NCBI RefSeq assembly: GCF_019774615.1
Contig: NZ_CP081497.1
Span: 1,240,001 to 1,304,000, forward strand
Direction: 5' to 3'
Origin: Streptomyces sp. BHT-5-2
GTDB taxonomy: Bacteria > Actinomycetota > Actinomycetes > Streptomycetales > Streptomycetaceae
DNA length: 64,000 bases
Shown here: positions 25,372 to 34,408 of the stretch, piece after piece
Position numbering within the stretch: the stretch's first letter is position 1
How the letters are laid out: every line of letters starts with the position of its first letter
Program-made: the position numbers and the translations under genes
The notes under the pieces: generated by a model
The model's input: only the letters and a program-made list of their open reading frames with translations
Told to the model about the DNA's origin: nothing
Databases searched by the model: none

Positions 25372-25734
25372 ATGGATACTGGAGCCATGGCCAGCCGTAC
25401 CTCTTCGCCCTTGGTCCACCCCGACGAACGGGACCTGGACCTCTTTGTGATCATGAGCGCCCTCGCCGACCCGGTCCGATTGAGCATCGTGGTCACGCTC
25501 GGCCGCCACGCCGAGGTCGCCTGCGGGACCTTCCGGCTGCCGGTCGCCAAGTCCGCGCTCAGCCGCCACTTCAAGATCCTTCGGGAGTCCGGACTGCTCC
25601 GGCAGCGCGACGCGGGCACCCGACGCGTGAACACGCTGCGCTGCGAGGAGCTGGACAGACGCTTCCCGGGGCTGCTCGACCTCGTATTGCAGGAGGGGGC
25701 CGGACGGGAAGTGCCGGTTGGTGACGCGAACTGA
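25372..25734 (+). CDS. ArsR/HTH_20-type winged-helix repressor
   Basis: 120 residues from ATG 25372; ATG 25387 is an alternative. The domain contains LDLFVIMSALADPVRLSIVVTLGRH and the recognition helix region VAKSALSRHFKILRESGLLRQRDAGTRRVNTL, typical of ArsR-like regulators. The metal-binding ELCVCDL motif of true ArsR sensors is absent, so the signal is probably an organic ligand. The palindrome at 25335-25362 overlaps its promoter and that of the divergent oxidoreductase, which it likely represses. Confidence 0.88.
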   Translation: MDTGAMASRTSSPLVHPDERDLDLFVIMSALADPVRLSIVVTLGRHAEVACGTFRLPVAKSALSRHFKILRESGLLRQRDAGTRRVNTLRCEELDRRFPGLLDLVLQEGAGREVPVGDAN

Positions 25735-25803
25735 GCCGCTTTTACGGGGACTTGGTCGGTGTGTGTCCGGGGAGGCGTCACCTCGGCGTGCCCTGCTGAC
25801 GGT

Positions 25804-26523
25804 TCACATCAGGACGACGCACCCGCCTTCTTCCAGGCTTCGCAGCGAGCGGTGGGGGAGCGTGCAGGCGTTCCAGCGAAGATCCAGCTTTTCCAGGGCG
25901 GGCAGCTGTGCGACCCAGTCGGGAATCCGGGCCAGGCGGTTGCTGCGCAGGTCGATCTGCCGAAGCCGTGGGAGGCCGGCCAGGCACTCGGGCAGTTCGG
26001 TGAGAGCGTTCTCACGCAGGTCCAGGTGCCGTAGTTCATGCAGGTCGGCCACGGTGGACGGCAGAGTGTTGAGTGCGTTTCCCCGGAGCCAGAGCTCGCG
26101 CAGCTTGTGGAGGTGGCCGATGCCGTCAGGCAAGGTGGTCAGCTGGCTGTGCTGGGCTCGTAGCTCGGTCAGTTCCGCGATCCGGCCGATGGTTTCGGGC
26201 AGGGAGGTCAGGGGGTTCTCGCCGACGTTGAGGTAGCGCAGCCGCGTGAGGTTTCCCAATGTCTCCGGGAGCCTGGTCACATGGTTGTCGTGGAGGTAGA
26301 GGCAGCCGCTCAGTTCGACCAGGTCGCCCAGGCTGTCGGGAAGCGACGTGAGCTTGTTGTGGCCGAGGTCCAACGTGCTGAGGCGCCGCAGTCCGCCGAT
26401 CTTCGGCGAGAGCGTCGTCAGGCCGGTCTCGGCCAGGATCAGTACGCGCAACTCGGTGCGCTGCCAGACCCATTCGGGCACTTCCCCGAGCTCCCGGCGC
26501 CAGAGGTTGACTGTGGGCTGCAC
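25804..26523 (-). CDS. Leucine-rich-repeat protein
   Basis: 239 residues from GTG 26523, with GGAAGGGAC upstream. About nine LRRs of 22-23 residues with the consensus LxxLxLxxNxLTxLPxxIGxL: examples are LSTLDLGHNKLTSLPDSLG, LRYLNVGENPLTSLPETIG and LRELWLRGNALNTLPSTV. There is no signal peptide, membrane segment or attached catalytic domain. Bacterial LRR proteins of this ROCO/Shoc2-like kind are usually protein-binding scaffolds. It stands alone between the ArsR-like gene and the MarR gene, converging with the former. Confidence 0.85.
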   Translation of the reverse strand: MQPTVNLWRRELGEVPEWVWQRTELRVLILAETGLTTLSPKIGGLRRLSTLDLGHNKLTSLPDSLGDLVELSGCLYLHDNHVTRLPETLGNLTRLRYLNVGENPLTSLPETIGRIAELTELRAQHSQLTTLPDGIGHLHKLRELWLRGNALNTLPSTVADLHELRHLDLRENALTELPECLAGLPRLRQIDLRSNRLARIPDWVAQLPALEKLDLRWNACTLPHRSLRSLEEGGCVVLM

Positions 26524-26857
26524 TGCCGCGTCCCTTCCGTTGACGGTCCTGACGGAGATGCTGCCGGTGGAGGTGGGGACCGTGTGGCAGCGGAGGGTAT
26601 CAGTGCCTGGAGTTCCCGTCCCGGTGCTGTCAATGATTCTCTCCCCAACGAGCTTGTGGAGTAGATGATTTGAGGATGCGAGGCACGAGCCCCGACCCTT
26701 GCTGCCCGTCGACCGGTCCGCACGGGTGTGGGCAATCCTTCGCCGCCGGTCAAGGCCGCCGGGTGAGTGGCCAGGCAGGGACGGCCGGGCGAGACGCCAA
26801 GATGGCCCGCAGGCCGCCTACCGTCCGGGACGCGGCGCCGCGCCCAGGTCGTGGGCG

Positions 26858-27298
26858 TCAGGCACCCTTCCTCCGCGTCGGACGCAGCCGCTCAAGCAGG
26901 GCGTAGAGCGTTGTGCTCTCGACTTCGGTCAGGGCGTCGAGGGTGCCGTGTGTCTCCTGCATCTCTTCTCGCACCCGGCGGATGATCTCGCGGCCCGTTT
27001 CCGTCGCGACGACGTTCTTCACCCGGCGGTCCGCGGGGTCGGCCTCGCGGCGGACCAGCTCGCGGGCCTCCAGTCGGTCCACGATCCCCGTGACATTCGA
27101 CGCGTCGCATGCCAGCAAGGCGGCGAGGCCGCGCATCGGCAGCGGGTCGTCGAGCTGGGCGAGGACCTTCGCCTGCGTGGCGGTGAGGCCGTGATGGGCG
27201 GCGGCGGCCGCGAAATCGCGCCACTGGGCGGTGCCCACGGCGGCGAGCAGTTCCAGGAGCTGGAGCTTGGTGGGTGCCGGCCCGGGTGTGGTCCTCAT
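26858..27298 (-). CDS. MarR family regulator
   Basis: 146 residues from ATG 27298. Winged helix: LTATQAKVLAQLDDPLPMRGLAALLACDASNVTGIVDRLEARELVRREADPADRRVKNV (broken here into its HTH and wing parts), followed by a dimer helix. One Cys lies in the recognition helix (LACDAS), as in some electrophile-sensing MarR proteins. It is divergent from the MFS-fusion gene, and the following gene is an Old Yellow Enzyme, so it probably controls export and reduction of a reactive or aromatic compound. The operator candidate lies at 27331-27362. Confidence 0.9.
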   Translation of the reverse strand: MRTTPGPAPTKLQLLELLAAVGTAQWRDFAAAAAHHGLTATQAKVLAQLDDPLPMRGLAALLACDASNVTGIVDRLEARELVRREADPADRRVKNVVATETGREIIRRVREEMQETHGTLDALTEVESTTLYALLERLRPTRRKGA

Positions 27299-27330
27299 GG
27301 TCGGAGCGTACCCACTGATGCTTCACGTCA

Positions 27331-27362
27331 TCAATTGTTTACTTGACTATCTGAACTATTGA
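27331..27362. promoter_or_regulatory. Probable MarR operator (TCAATWGTT inverted repeat)
   Basis: Half-sites TCAATTGTT (27331-27339) and, on the other strand, TCAATAGTT (27354-27362) are inverted around a lower-GC centre. The site is 33 bp upstream of the MarR start and 74 bp upstream of the MFS start, in a strikingly AT-rich island. Confidence 0.65.
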
Positions 27363-27435
27363 GGACTACCGTCTGTGGAAATACTTGATGCCATGAAACA
27401 TCTATGGCCTGAAGCACCGAAGGTCCCCGCCAGTC

Positions 27436-29649
27436 ATGAGCCACGCCGCATCCGCATCCGCCCCCGCCGTGGGGCGACGGCACGAGACGCTCGTCATCCT
27501 CGCCCTGAGCCTTGCCGCGATGGTCGTGTCGATGATGCAGACCCTGCCCGTCCCGATCCTGGGCCTGATTCGGAACGACCTCGGCGCCTCGGCCGCCGAC
27601 GTCAGCTGGGTGACCACCGCCACCCTGTTGTCCGCCGCGGTCTTCACCCCGCTGCTCGGCCGCTTCGGCGACCAGCACGGCAAGAAGCCCACCCTGGTGG
27701 CCGTCCTCGTCGTCATGGTCGCGGGCTCCGTCATAGCCGCGGTCGCCGGCTCGCTGCCGCTGCTGATCCTGGGCCGGGTGCTCCAGGGGGCCGCCACCGC
27801 GATCTTCCCGCTGGCCCTCTCCGTCCTGCGTGAAGAGGTCCGGCCGGAGCGGCTGCCCGGCGCGATGGCCCTGGTCAGCGGCACCCTCGCGTTCGGCAGC
27901 GGGCTGGCGCTCGTCGCCACGGGCCTGCTCACCTCCGGTGCCGACGCCGACTACCGCAACGCCTTCTGGATGGCGACCGGCTTCGCGGTCCTCGCCCTGC
28001 TCGCGGTCGTCTTCCTGGTCCCGGCGACCCGGCACAAGACCGGCGGTCGCACCGACTTCCTCGGCGCCCTCACCCTCGGCGTCGCCCTGCTGCTGCTCCT
28101 GCTGCCGATCTCCCAGGGGCACGAGTGGGGCTGGGCCTCCGGCCGCACGCTCGGCACTTTCGCCGGCGCGGTCGTCATGATCGCGGTCTGGGTCCTGACC
28201 GAGCTCAAGGTTCGCCAGCCCCTCGTGGACATGCGGATGTTCGTCCATCGCCCGGTCCTCATGGCCAACCTCGCCGGTGTGCTGGTCGGCTTCGGTATGT
28301 TCGCCAACTTCCTCGGCGTCTCCTACCTCGTGCAGATGCCCAAGGCGCTCACCGGCTTCGGCTTCGACGCCTCCATCCTGCGGGCATCCGTCCAGTTCCT
28401 GCTGCCCGGTGCGGTCGTCTCCCTGCTCGCCTCGCCCCTCGGCGGCCAGCTCGTACGCCACCGAGGCCCCCGGTACGTGCTTGCCATGGCGGCCGCATTC
28501 GGAGCCGTGGGCTTCGGCTGGCTGGCCCTCGACCACGACCAGACCGCCTCGGTGATCGGAGCCGGCCTGCTGACCGGTGCGGCCGTCAGCTTCGGCTACG
28601 CCGCCATGCCCGCCGTCATCATGGCGAGCGTCCCGCACCACCAGAGCGGCATAGCCAACGGCATCAACTCGATCTCCCGCTCCACCGGCAGCGCGATCGG
28701 CAGCGCCATCGTCACCACCATCCTGGCGTCCAGGACCATCGAGCACCTGCCGGCGGGCGTGGCACCGCTGCCCGCCGAATCCGGGTTCACCCTCACCTTC
28801 GGCATCGGGGCCGTCGCCTTCGCGCTGGTCGCGGTGATCGGCTGGCTCGGCCTGCACGCACAGCAGGAACAGCAGGAACAGGGGCGGGGGCAGCAGGCGC
28901 CACTGGCAGAGCGCGGGACGCTCGACACCGGGGCCGTCCCGGCGGGCGCGACAGGTTCTGATGCTTCGCCAACTCAGGCTGCGCAAGCAACGGTTGTCGA
29001 AGTCATCACGGAGCTCGCGGCCCAGTCCGACACCGTTCCGACCGGCACCGCTCGGACCGGCGCGGCCCCGAGCGCCGTCGTCCCGGCCGACGCGGTCTCG
29101 GCCGGGGACGCCGTCCCTGCCGGGGCCGGGTTTCACGGCCTGGTGCGGGACGCCGGCGGCGAGGCGCTGGGCGGTGTCGCCCTCACCCTCATATCGCCGG
29201 ACGGACGGCAGGTCGGCCGCACGCTCTCCCACCCTGACGGCCGCTACGCGCTGCCCGCCCCGGCCGGCGGTCCGTACGTGCTGATCACCGCCGCCGACGG
29301 CCATGAGCCGCAGGCCGCCACGGTCATGGCAGGGGCCGGCCCGGTGGCGTACGGCGTGCGGCTCCCGCGCGCCGTAGGAGCGACCGGCGCCCAGGTGCGG
29401 GGCACCGTCCGCGCCGGGAAGGCCGGCGATCCGCTGCCCAACGCCCGACTCACGCTGGTCGACGCCGCCGGGAACGTAGTGCGCACCACCCTCTCGGACG
29501 CCGACGGCGCATACGCCTTCACCGACCTGACCGCGGGCGAGTACTCGCTCATCGCCAGCGGCTACCCACCCATGGCGTCGGCGCTGGCCGTCGAGGGGCG
29601 CGGCACGGACGACTTCCATCTGGAACTGGCACACCCCGCACCGCAGTGA
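27436..29649 (+). CDS. DHA2-type MFS exporter fused to two C-terminal beta-sandwich (carboxypeptidase-regulatory-like) domains
   Basis: 737 residues from ATG 27436. Residues 1-475 are a drug:H+ antiporter-like MFS with about 14 helices (GRFGDQHGKKPTL after helix 2, SVLREEVRPERLPGAMAL, MPAVIMASVPHHQSGIANG). A Gln/Ala/Thr-rich linker (about 476-565) leads to two repeats of about 85 residues: FHGLVRDAGGEALGGVALTL...DGRYALP and VRGTVRAGKAGDPLPNARLTL...DGAYAFTDLTAGEYSL (given here in pieces). Those repeats match the transthyretin/CarboxypepD_reg fold (prealbumin-like). An MFS with such a tail is an unusual architecture; the tail may bind a partner, the wall or the substrate. Divergent from MarR and probably under its control. 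Confidence 0.85.
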   Translation: MSHAASASAPAVGRRHETLVILALSLAAMVVSMMQTLPVPILGLIRNDLGASAADVSWVTTATLLSAAVFTPLLGRFGDQHGKKPTLVAVLVVMVAGSVIAAVAGSLPLLILGRVLQGAATAIFPLALSVLREEVRPERLPGAMALVSGTLAFGSGLALVATGLLTSGADADYRNAFWMATGFAVLALLAVVFLVPATRHKTGGRTDFLGALTLGVALLLLLLPISQGHEWGWASGRTLGTFAGAVVMIAVWVLTELKVRQPLVDMRMFVHRPVLMANLAGVLVGFGMFANFLGVSYLVQMPKALTGFGFDASILRASVQFLLPGAVVSLLASPLGGQLVRHRGPRYVLAMAAAFGAVGFGWLALDHDQTASVIGAGLLTGAAVSFGYAAMPAVIMASVPHHQSGIANGINSISRSTGSAIGSAIVTTILASRTIEHLPAGVAPLPAESGFTLTFGIGAVAFALVAVIGWLGLHAQQEQQEQGRGQQAPLAERGTLDTGAVPAGATGSDASPTQAAQATVVEVITELAAQSDTVPTGTARTGAAPSAVVPADAVSAGDAVPAGAGFHGLVRDAGGEALGGVALTLISPDGRQVGRTLSHPDGRYALPAPAGGPYVLITAADGHEPQAATVMAGAGPVAYGVRLPRAVGATGAQVRGTVRAGKAGDPLPNARLTLVDAAGNVVRTTLSDADGAYAFTDLTAGEYSLIASGYPPMASALAVEGRGTDDFHLELAHPAPQ

Positions 29650-29791
29650 GCCATGACCTCCGGGCACGCCGAGCAGCTCGCCGGACCGCCGGACTACTGC
29701 GCCCCGACGGCCCCGGGCCCAGGGTCCCCGGTACCCCTACGCCACTCCACCCACATTGCTCACGCCTACTGATACCGACAAGGAGCACCCG

Positions 29792-30919
29792 ATGACCGTC
29801 TCTACGTCCCCCGCCTCCCGCGCGGCCGAGATCCTGTCCCGGCCCGTCGAGCTGAACGGCCTGACCGTCCCGAACCGCATCGTGATGGCGCCGATGACGC
29901 GGATGTTCTCCCCGGGCGGCGTCCCCGGTGAGGATGTGCGGTCGTACTACGCCCGTCGTGCCGCCGCGGGCGTCGGCCTGATCGTCACCGAGGGGACCTA
30001 CGTCGGCCACGAGTCGGCGGGGCAGAGCGACCGCGTTCCGCGCTTCCACGGCGAGGAGCAGCTGGCCGGCTGGGCGAAGGTCGCCGAGGACGTGCACGCG
30101 GCCGGAGGCACGATAGTGCCGCAGCTGTGGCACATCGGCATGGTCCGCAAGCAGGGTGAGCCGCCCTTCGCCGACGCCCCCGCCGTCGGCCCCTCCGGCA
30201 TCCGCGTCGACGGTACCGAGGGCACCGGCAAGGCGATGACCCGAGGCGACCTGGACGACGTCATCGGTGCCTTCGCCGAGGCCGCCGCGGCCGCCGAGCG
30301 GATCGGCTTCGACGGCGTCGAACTGCACGGCGCCCACGGCTACCTCCTCGACCAGTTCCTGTGGGAGGGCACCAACCGCCGTACCGACGCCTACGGCGGC
30401 GACCCGGTAGCCCGGACGAAGTTCGCGGCGGAGATCGTGGCCGCCGTCCGGGAAACCGTCTCGCCCGACCTCCCGGTGATCTTCCGCTACTCGCAGTGGA
30501 AGCAGGAGGCGTACGACGCGCGGCTCGCTCAGACCCCGCAGGAGCTGGAGGCGATCCTGGCGCCGCTCGCCGCGGCCGGCGTCGACGCCTTCCATGCCTC
30601 CACCCGCCGCTACTGGCTCCCGGAGTTCGAGGACTCGGACCTCAACCTGGCCGGCTGGACCAAGAAGCTCACCGGCAGGCCCACCATCACCGTCGGCTCG
30701 GTCGGCCTCGACGGCGACTTCCTGCGCGCGTTCGCGGGTGAGGGCGCTGCGGTCGGCAGCATCGACAACCTCCTGGAGCGCCTGGAGCGCGACGAGTTCG
30801 ACCTCGTCGCCGTCGGTCGCGCCCTGCTCCAGGACCCGCAGTGGGCGGCGAAGGTCCTGGAGGGCCGGTTCGAGGAGCTCAAGCCGTACGACGCGGCGGC
30901 GCTGAAGTCCCTGAGCTAG
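29792..30919 (+). CDS. Old Yellow Enzyme family NADH:flavin oxidoreductase (alkene reductase)
   Basis: 375 residues from ATG 29792 with AAGGAG upstream. TIM-barrel FMN enzyme: NRIVMAPMTRMFSPGG at the N-terminus, QLWHIGM, FDGVELHGAHGYLLDQFLWEGTNRRTDAYGG (in parts: VELHGAHGYLLDQFL) with substrate-binding His pair replaced by H-G-A-H, and FDLVAVGRALLQDPQWAAKV at the phosphate-binding end. Reduces activated C=C bonds of enones, nitro compounds or quinones with NAD(P)H. It follows the MFS fusion by 142 bp on the same strand; together with MarR it looks like a response to an electrophile. Confidence 0.9.
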   Translation: MTVSTSPASRAAEILSRPVELNGLTVPNRIVMAPMTRMFSPGGVPGEDVRSYYARRAAAGVGLIVTEGTYVGHESAGQSDRVPRFHGEEQLAGWAKVAEDVHAAGGTIVPQLWHIGMVRKQGEPPFADAPAVGPSGIRVDGTEGTGKAMTRGDLDDVIGAFAEAAAAAERIGFDGVELHGAHGYLLDQFLWEGTNRRTDAYGGDPVARTKFAAEIVAAVRETVSPDLPVIFRYSQWKQEAYDARLAQTPQELEAILAPLAAAGVDAFHASTRRYWLPEFEDSDLNLAGWTKKLTGRPTITVGSVGLDGDFLRAFAGEGAAVGSIDNLLERLERDEFDLVAVGRALLQDPQWAAKVLEGRFEELKPYDAAALKSLS

Positions 30920-31245
30920 CCGTACCTGCCAGGGGCCGCATCTGCCCCACACGCAACGGCAGATGACGACACATGAGCGCACATGACGGCAGCACATGGC
31001 GGAGGGTACCGGTTCGTTCTTACTGACCGGTGCCCTCCCGTCGTTCCCGATCAGGCCGGGAACCGCTCTGGACGTTCGGCGGTGTGCACGTCTCGCCCCC
31101 CGCCTGCCGCTGCCGCTTGGCCGTGTTCGGCTACGAGCTCTTGTGTTCGTTGCTGTTCTGCACAACACTCTCGATGCACAGAAACGCTCACCATTGAACA
31201 TGTCCGAGCCCTGGGCGGCGACCGGTCGAGTCGAGGAGAGCAGGC
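30920..31245 (+). other. Intergenic region between Old Yellow Enzyme and GH35 genes
   Basis: No gene seen. An 8-bp stem CATCTGCC / GGCAGATG (30939-30946 and 30958-30965) may end the upstream operon, and a weaker hairpin GGTACCGG / CCGGTGCC lies at about 31004-31033. The last 60 bp before the GH35 start are less GC-rich and likely hold its promoter. Confidence 0.45.
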
Positions 31246-33111
31246 ATGACGCACTTCAGCCGACGTGGATTCCTGAGCACGGCCATGGTGGGAGCCGCGT
31301 CCCTGGGCGTTCCTCTGGGCACCCCCCTGGGCAGCAGCCGTACGACCCTCGCCCAGGCCGGAAACCCGCGGGGACTCACCCTCCGCGGCAACGAATTCCT
31401 GCTGGACGGCAAGCCGTTCCGCATTCTCTCGGGTGCCTTCCACTATTTCAGAACGCACCCCAAGGACTGGCGCGACCGGCTGACACGGATGCGAGCCATG
31501 GGCCTGAACACGGTGGAGACCTACGTCGCCTGGAACTTCCACCAACCGTACGAGAAGAAGGCCGACTTCACCGGTTGGCGCGACGTCGCCGCATTTGTAC
31601 GGACCGCGGACGAGGTCGGACTGAAGGTGATCGTGCGACCGGGGCCGTACATCTGCGCCGAATGGGACTTCGGCGGCCTGCCCGCCTGGCTCCTGAAGGA
31701 CAAGGGTGTGCCACTGCGACGTTCCGACCCCGCATACGAGCGAGCGGTCGACGCCTGGTTCGCCGAACTACTGCCCCGATTCGTCGATCTGCAGGCCACG
31801 CGTGGCGGTCCCATCATCGCCATGCAGGTCGAGAACGAGTACGGCAGCTACGGCAACGACCACGCGTACCTGGAACACCTGAGGGACACCATGCGGGCGC
31901 AGGGCATGGAAAGCCTGCTGTTCTGTTCCAACGGAGCCACTCGACAAGCGCTGGAGGACGGCAGCCTCCCCGATCTCCTGTCCACCGTGAACTTCGCCGG
32001 AGATCCCACCGGCCCCTTCGCCGAGCTGCGCAAATTCCAGCCGGACAAGCCGTTGTTCTGCACCGAGTTCTGGGACGGCTGGTTCGACCACTGGGGAGAG
32101 CCCCACCACACCACCGACCCGGTGCAGACCGCCGCCGACGTGGAGAAAATCCTCGAAGCGGGGGCGTCGATCAACTTCTATATGGCGGTGGGCGGAACGA
32201 ACTTCGGCTGGTCCGCCGGTGCCAATCTCAGCGGCAACGCCTATCAACCCACCGTCACCAGCTACGACTACGACGCTCCGATCAGCGAATCCGGTGAACT
32301 CACCGAGAAGTTCCACAAGGTGCGCGAGGTACTCGCCAAATACACCACGCTGCCGAACACACCCCTGCCGGAAACGCCGCGCCGGATGCCGCCCCAGCGG
32401 ATCGTCGTCCGCGAGTCGGTGCCGTTGATGGATGCCCTCGATGAACTGAGCGACACCCCGGTGCGTCGTACCGGTCCCGTCCACATGGAGGCCCTCGGGC
32501 AGCCGCACGGACTGATCCACTACCGCACTCGGGTGCGCGGGCCGCAGCGCACCAAGGGGCTGAGGGTCACGGGGCTGGGCGACCGTGCGCTGGTGTTCGG
32601 CAACGGCAAGCGGATCGGTACCTTCGACCGCAACCAGCCCAACCACTCCGTCGACTTCACGGTGACCGACGCGTCCAGCACCCTCGACCTCCTGGTGGAC
32701 CCCACCGGGCGGGTCAACTTCGGCCGGGGTCTCAACGACCCCAAGGGCATCAGCGGCACGGTGTCCCTCGACAACGAAGAACTGCATGACTGGGAGGTCC
32801 GCCGACTGCCCCTGGACGATCTCTCGGCGCTGAGATTCGCCAGCGGAGACACCCCGACCGGCCCCGCGTTCCACCGGGCCCGGGTGCAGATCGACACCCC
32901 CGCGGACGGCTTCCTGGCCTTCCCGGGCTGGGACAAGGGCATGGTCTGGCTCAACGGATTCGCACTCGGTCGCTACTGGTCCCTCGGCCCACAGATCACG
33001 CTCTACGCGCCGAGCCATCTGTGGCGCAGGGGACGGAACGAACTCGTCGTCCTGGAAATGGAGCGCACGGGCGAACAGATCGAAGTGCGGTCCGCGCCCG
33101 ATGTCGGCTAG
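31246..33111 (+). CDS. Exported GH35 beta-galactosidase
   Basis: 621 residues from ATG 31246 (GAGGAGAG upstream). A Tat signal SRRGFLSTAMVGAASLG begins the protein, so it is exported folded. The GH35 barrel shows LSGAFHYFRTHP, GLNTVETYVAWNFHQP, GPYICAEWDFGGLPAWLL, QVENEYGSYG with acid/base Glu198 and CTEFWDGWFDHWG with nucleophile Glu274, then NFYMAVGGTNFGWSAGA. The C-terminal beta domains (galactose-binding-like, ending GLALGRYW-type FALGRYWSLGPQITLY) complete the typical length of bacterial GH35. It should release terminal beta-galactose from plant or glycan oligosaccharides outside the cell. No adjacent transporter. Confidence 0.93.
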   Translation: MTHFSRRGFLSTAMVGAASLGVPLGTPLGSSRTTLAQAGNPRGLTLRGNEFLLDGKPFRILSGAFHYFRTHPKDWRDRLTRMRAMGLNTVETYVAWNFHQPYEKKADFTGWRDVAAFVRTADEVGLKVIVRPGPYICAEWDFGGLPAWLLKDKGVPLRRSDPAYERAVDAWFAELLPRFVDLQATRGGPIIAMQVENEYGSYGNDHAYLEHLRDTMRAQGMESLLFCSNGATRQALEDGSLPDLLSTVNFAGDPTGPFAELRKFQPDKPLFCTEFWDGWFDHWGEPHHTTDPVQTAADVEKILEAGASINFYMAVGGTNFGWSAGANLSGNAYQPTVTSYDYDAPISESGELTEKFHKVREVLAKYTTLPNTPLPETPRRMPPQRIVVRESVPLMDALDELSDTPVRRTGPVHMEALGQPHGLIHYRTRVRGPQRTKGLRVTGLGDRALVFGNGKRIGTFDRNQPNHSVDFTVTDASSTLDLLVDPTGRVNFGRGLNDPKGISGTVSLDNEELHDWEVRRLPLDDLSALRFASGDTPTGPAFHRARVQIDTPADGFLAFPGWDKGMVWLNGFALGRYWSLGPQITLYAPSHLWRRGRNELVVLEMERTGEQIEVRSAPDVG

Positions 33112-33214
33112 GACTTGTCCCCTCGATCAGGTGCCGGACACACTCACTCGCCCCGGCCTCCGTACCTGCCGTCGACCCACGTTACCGACCGTTAATCTCG
33201 TCGTTGATCAACAC

Positions 33215-33460
33215 ATGACGAAACCTCGCACTGTTCTTGCCGCGGTTGCCCTTGCGGTGTCCGCTACCGCACTCATCGCGCCAGTTGCCAACGCCGCCCC
33301 CGCACCGGGGGCCGGTGCGGAAGCCGACGCAGACCCGCAGATGTGCCCCTCCTGGTCGCAGGCAGGCTGCACCGTGGCGACAACTTTCGGCAAGGCGCTG
33401 CACACCGTCCGGGACCTCTACGACGGCTCAAGCTACTCCGATACAGAGGACTCGGCCTGA
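33215..33460 (+). CDS. Small secreted protein with two cysteines (81 aa)
   Basis: ATG 33215. Signal peptide MTKPRTVLAAVALAVSATAL with cleavage near VANAA (about residue 27); mature part of about 54 residues: acidic start (AEADADPQ), then MCPSWSQAGCTVATTFGKAL with two Cys nine... residues apart that can form a disulfide, and an acidic tail (SDTEDSA). No clear Shine-Dalgarno precedes it. No family recognised. It is followed by a strong terminator at 33594-33624. Confidence 0.65.
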   Translation: MTKPRTVLAAVALAVSATALIAPVANAAPAPGAGAEADADPQMCPSWSQAGCTVATTFGKALHTVRDLYDGSSYSDTEDSA

Positions 33461-33593
33461 TCGACTGAAGGGCCCAGAGCCCACCGGAGCCAACCGGCCT
33501 CGCGGCCTGGACGTCGTACGTTCAGAAACCGGCGCCGAGTGCCGTATCAGTCGGCGCAAGGCCGGCAGCGCGGGCGCAGCTGGTGTCGTAACG

Positions 33594-33624
33594 AATGGTC
33601 GGAGCCTGCCGGGCTCCGACCATT
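33594..33624. terminator. Perfect 13-bp stem-loop terminator
   Basis: Arms AATGGTCGGAGCC and GGCTCCGACCATT flank a 5-nt loop TGCCG, followed by CTTGCG. It lies 134 bp after the small secreted protein gene and before the DUF523 gene. Confidence 0.8.
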
Positions 33625-33718
33625 CTTGCGCCACGAGGCGCGCGAGCCCGGCAGGTTCCCGCGGTGCCAAGCCCCGACGACGCCCCACCAGCCGGTCTTC
33701 GCGGCTAGCCTGGCGGTT

Positions 33719-34168
33719 ATGGAAGCAATTCTCGTCAGCGCGTGTCTGCGCGGGGTGCCGTGCCGGTTCGACGGGCGTCACAAGGCGGCGCCGCAGATGG
33801 AGGCGGTGGTGGCCGGTCGCGAAGTCGTCTCCTTCTGTCCGGAGGTCGCCGGCGGGCTCACGACACCGCGACGGCCTGCGGAACTGGTGGGCGGCGATGG
33901 GTACGACGTGCTCGACGGGACGGCGCGGGTCGTCGAGGACACCGGGCGTGATGTGACCGCGCAGTTCGTGGACGGAGCGCAACGCGCACTGGCGGCGGCG
34001 CGGAACGGCGGCTGCACTGAAGCCCTGCTGATGCCGCGCAGCCCCTCGTGCGGACGCGGTGCGGTCTACGACGGGTCGTTCTCCGGAGAGCTGGTGCCGG
34101 GGGACGGGGTGACGGCGGCGCTCTTCGAGCGGAACGGCATCGCCGTGCGAACCGCACCCGGAGTATGA
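33719..34168 (+). CDS. DUF523 family protein (2-thiouracil desulfurase-like)
   Basis: 149 residues from ATG 33719. A TAGCCT hexamer 10-15 nt upstream and no Shine-Dalgarno suggest a leaderless message. Family motifs: ILVSACLRGVPCRFDG (Cys9, Cys15), SFCPEVAGGLTTPRRPAEL and RSPSCGRGAVYDG. DUF523 members such as TudS hold a [4Fe-4S] cluster on three of these cysteines and remove sulfur from thiouracil-type compounds. The cysteines are all present. It stands alone between a terminator and the P450 gene. Confidence 0.88.
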   Translation: MEAILVSACLRGVPCRFDGRHKAAPQMEAVVAGREVVSFCPEVAGGLTTPRRPAELVGGDGYDVLDGTARVVEDTGRDVTAQFVDGAQRALAAARNGGCTEALLMPRSPSCGRGAVYDGSFSGELVPGDGVTAALFERNGIAVRTAPGV

Positions 34169-34408
34169 GGGTGCGCCGCAGACACCGTTGCGGCATCCCG
34201 AGCCCGTGACCCGTTGACTGCGGAGCGTGCCGGGCGGGCGAAGCGTCCCCCGATGGCCGGCCGGCTGCCGGAGCAGTGCAGGCCAGGCATGGGGTAAGGA
34301 GGGGCCACGGCGCGCAGGTCGGGTGTTGTGGGGTTCGCACAGCTGCGTCTTGCCAGGTCTGACGGTGGCCCCACCGCCGTGGCCAGGTGTCTGCGCAACC
34401 ATGGGCGG

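Noticed and set aside
27331..29667. 778-codon open frame on the minus strand
   Set aside because: Antisense to the MFS fusion gene; Asp/Gly/Glu-rich low-complexity translation.
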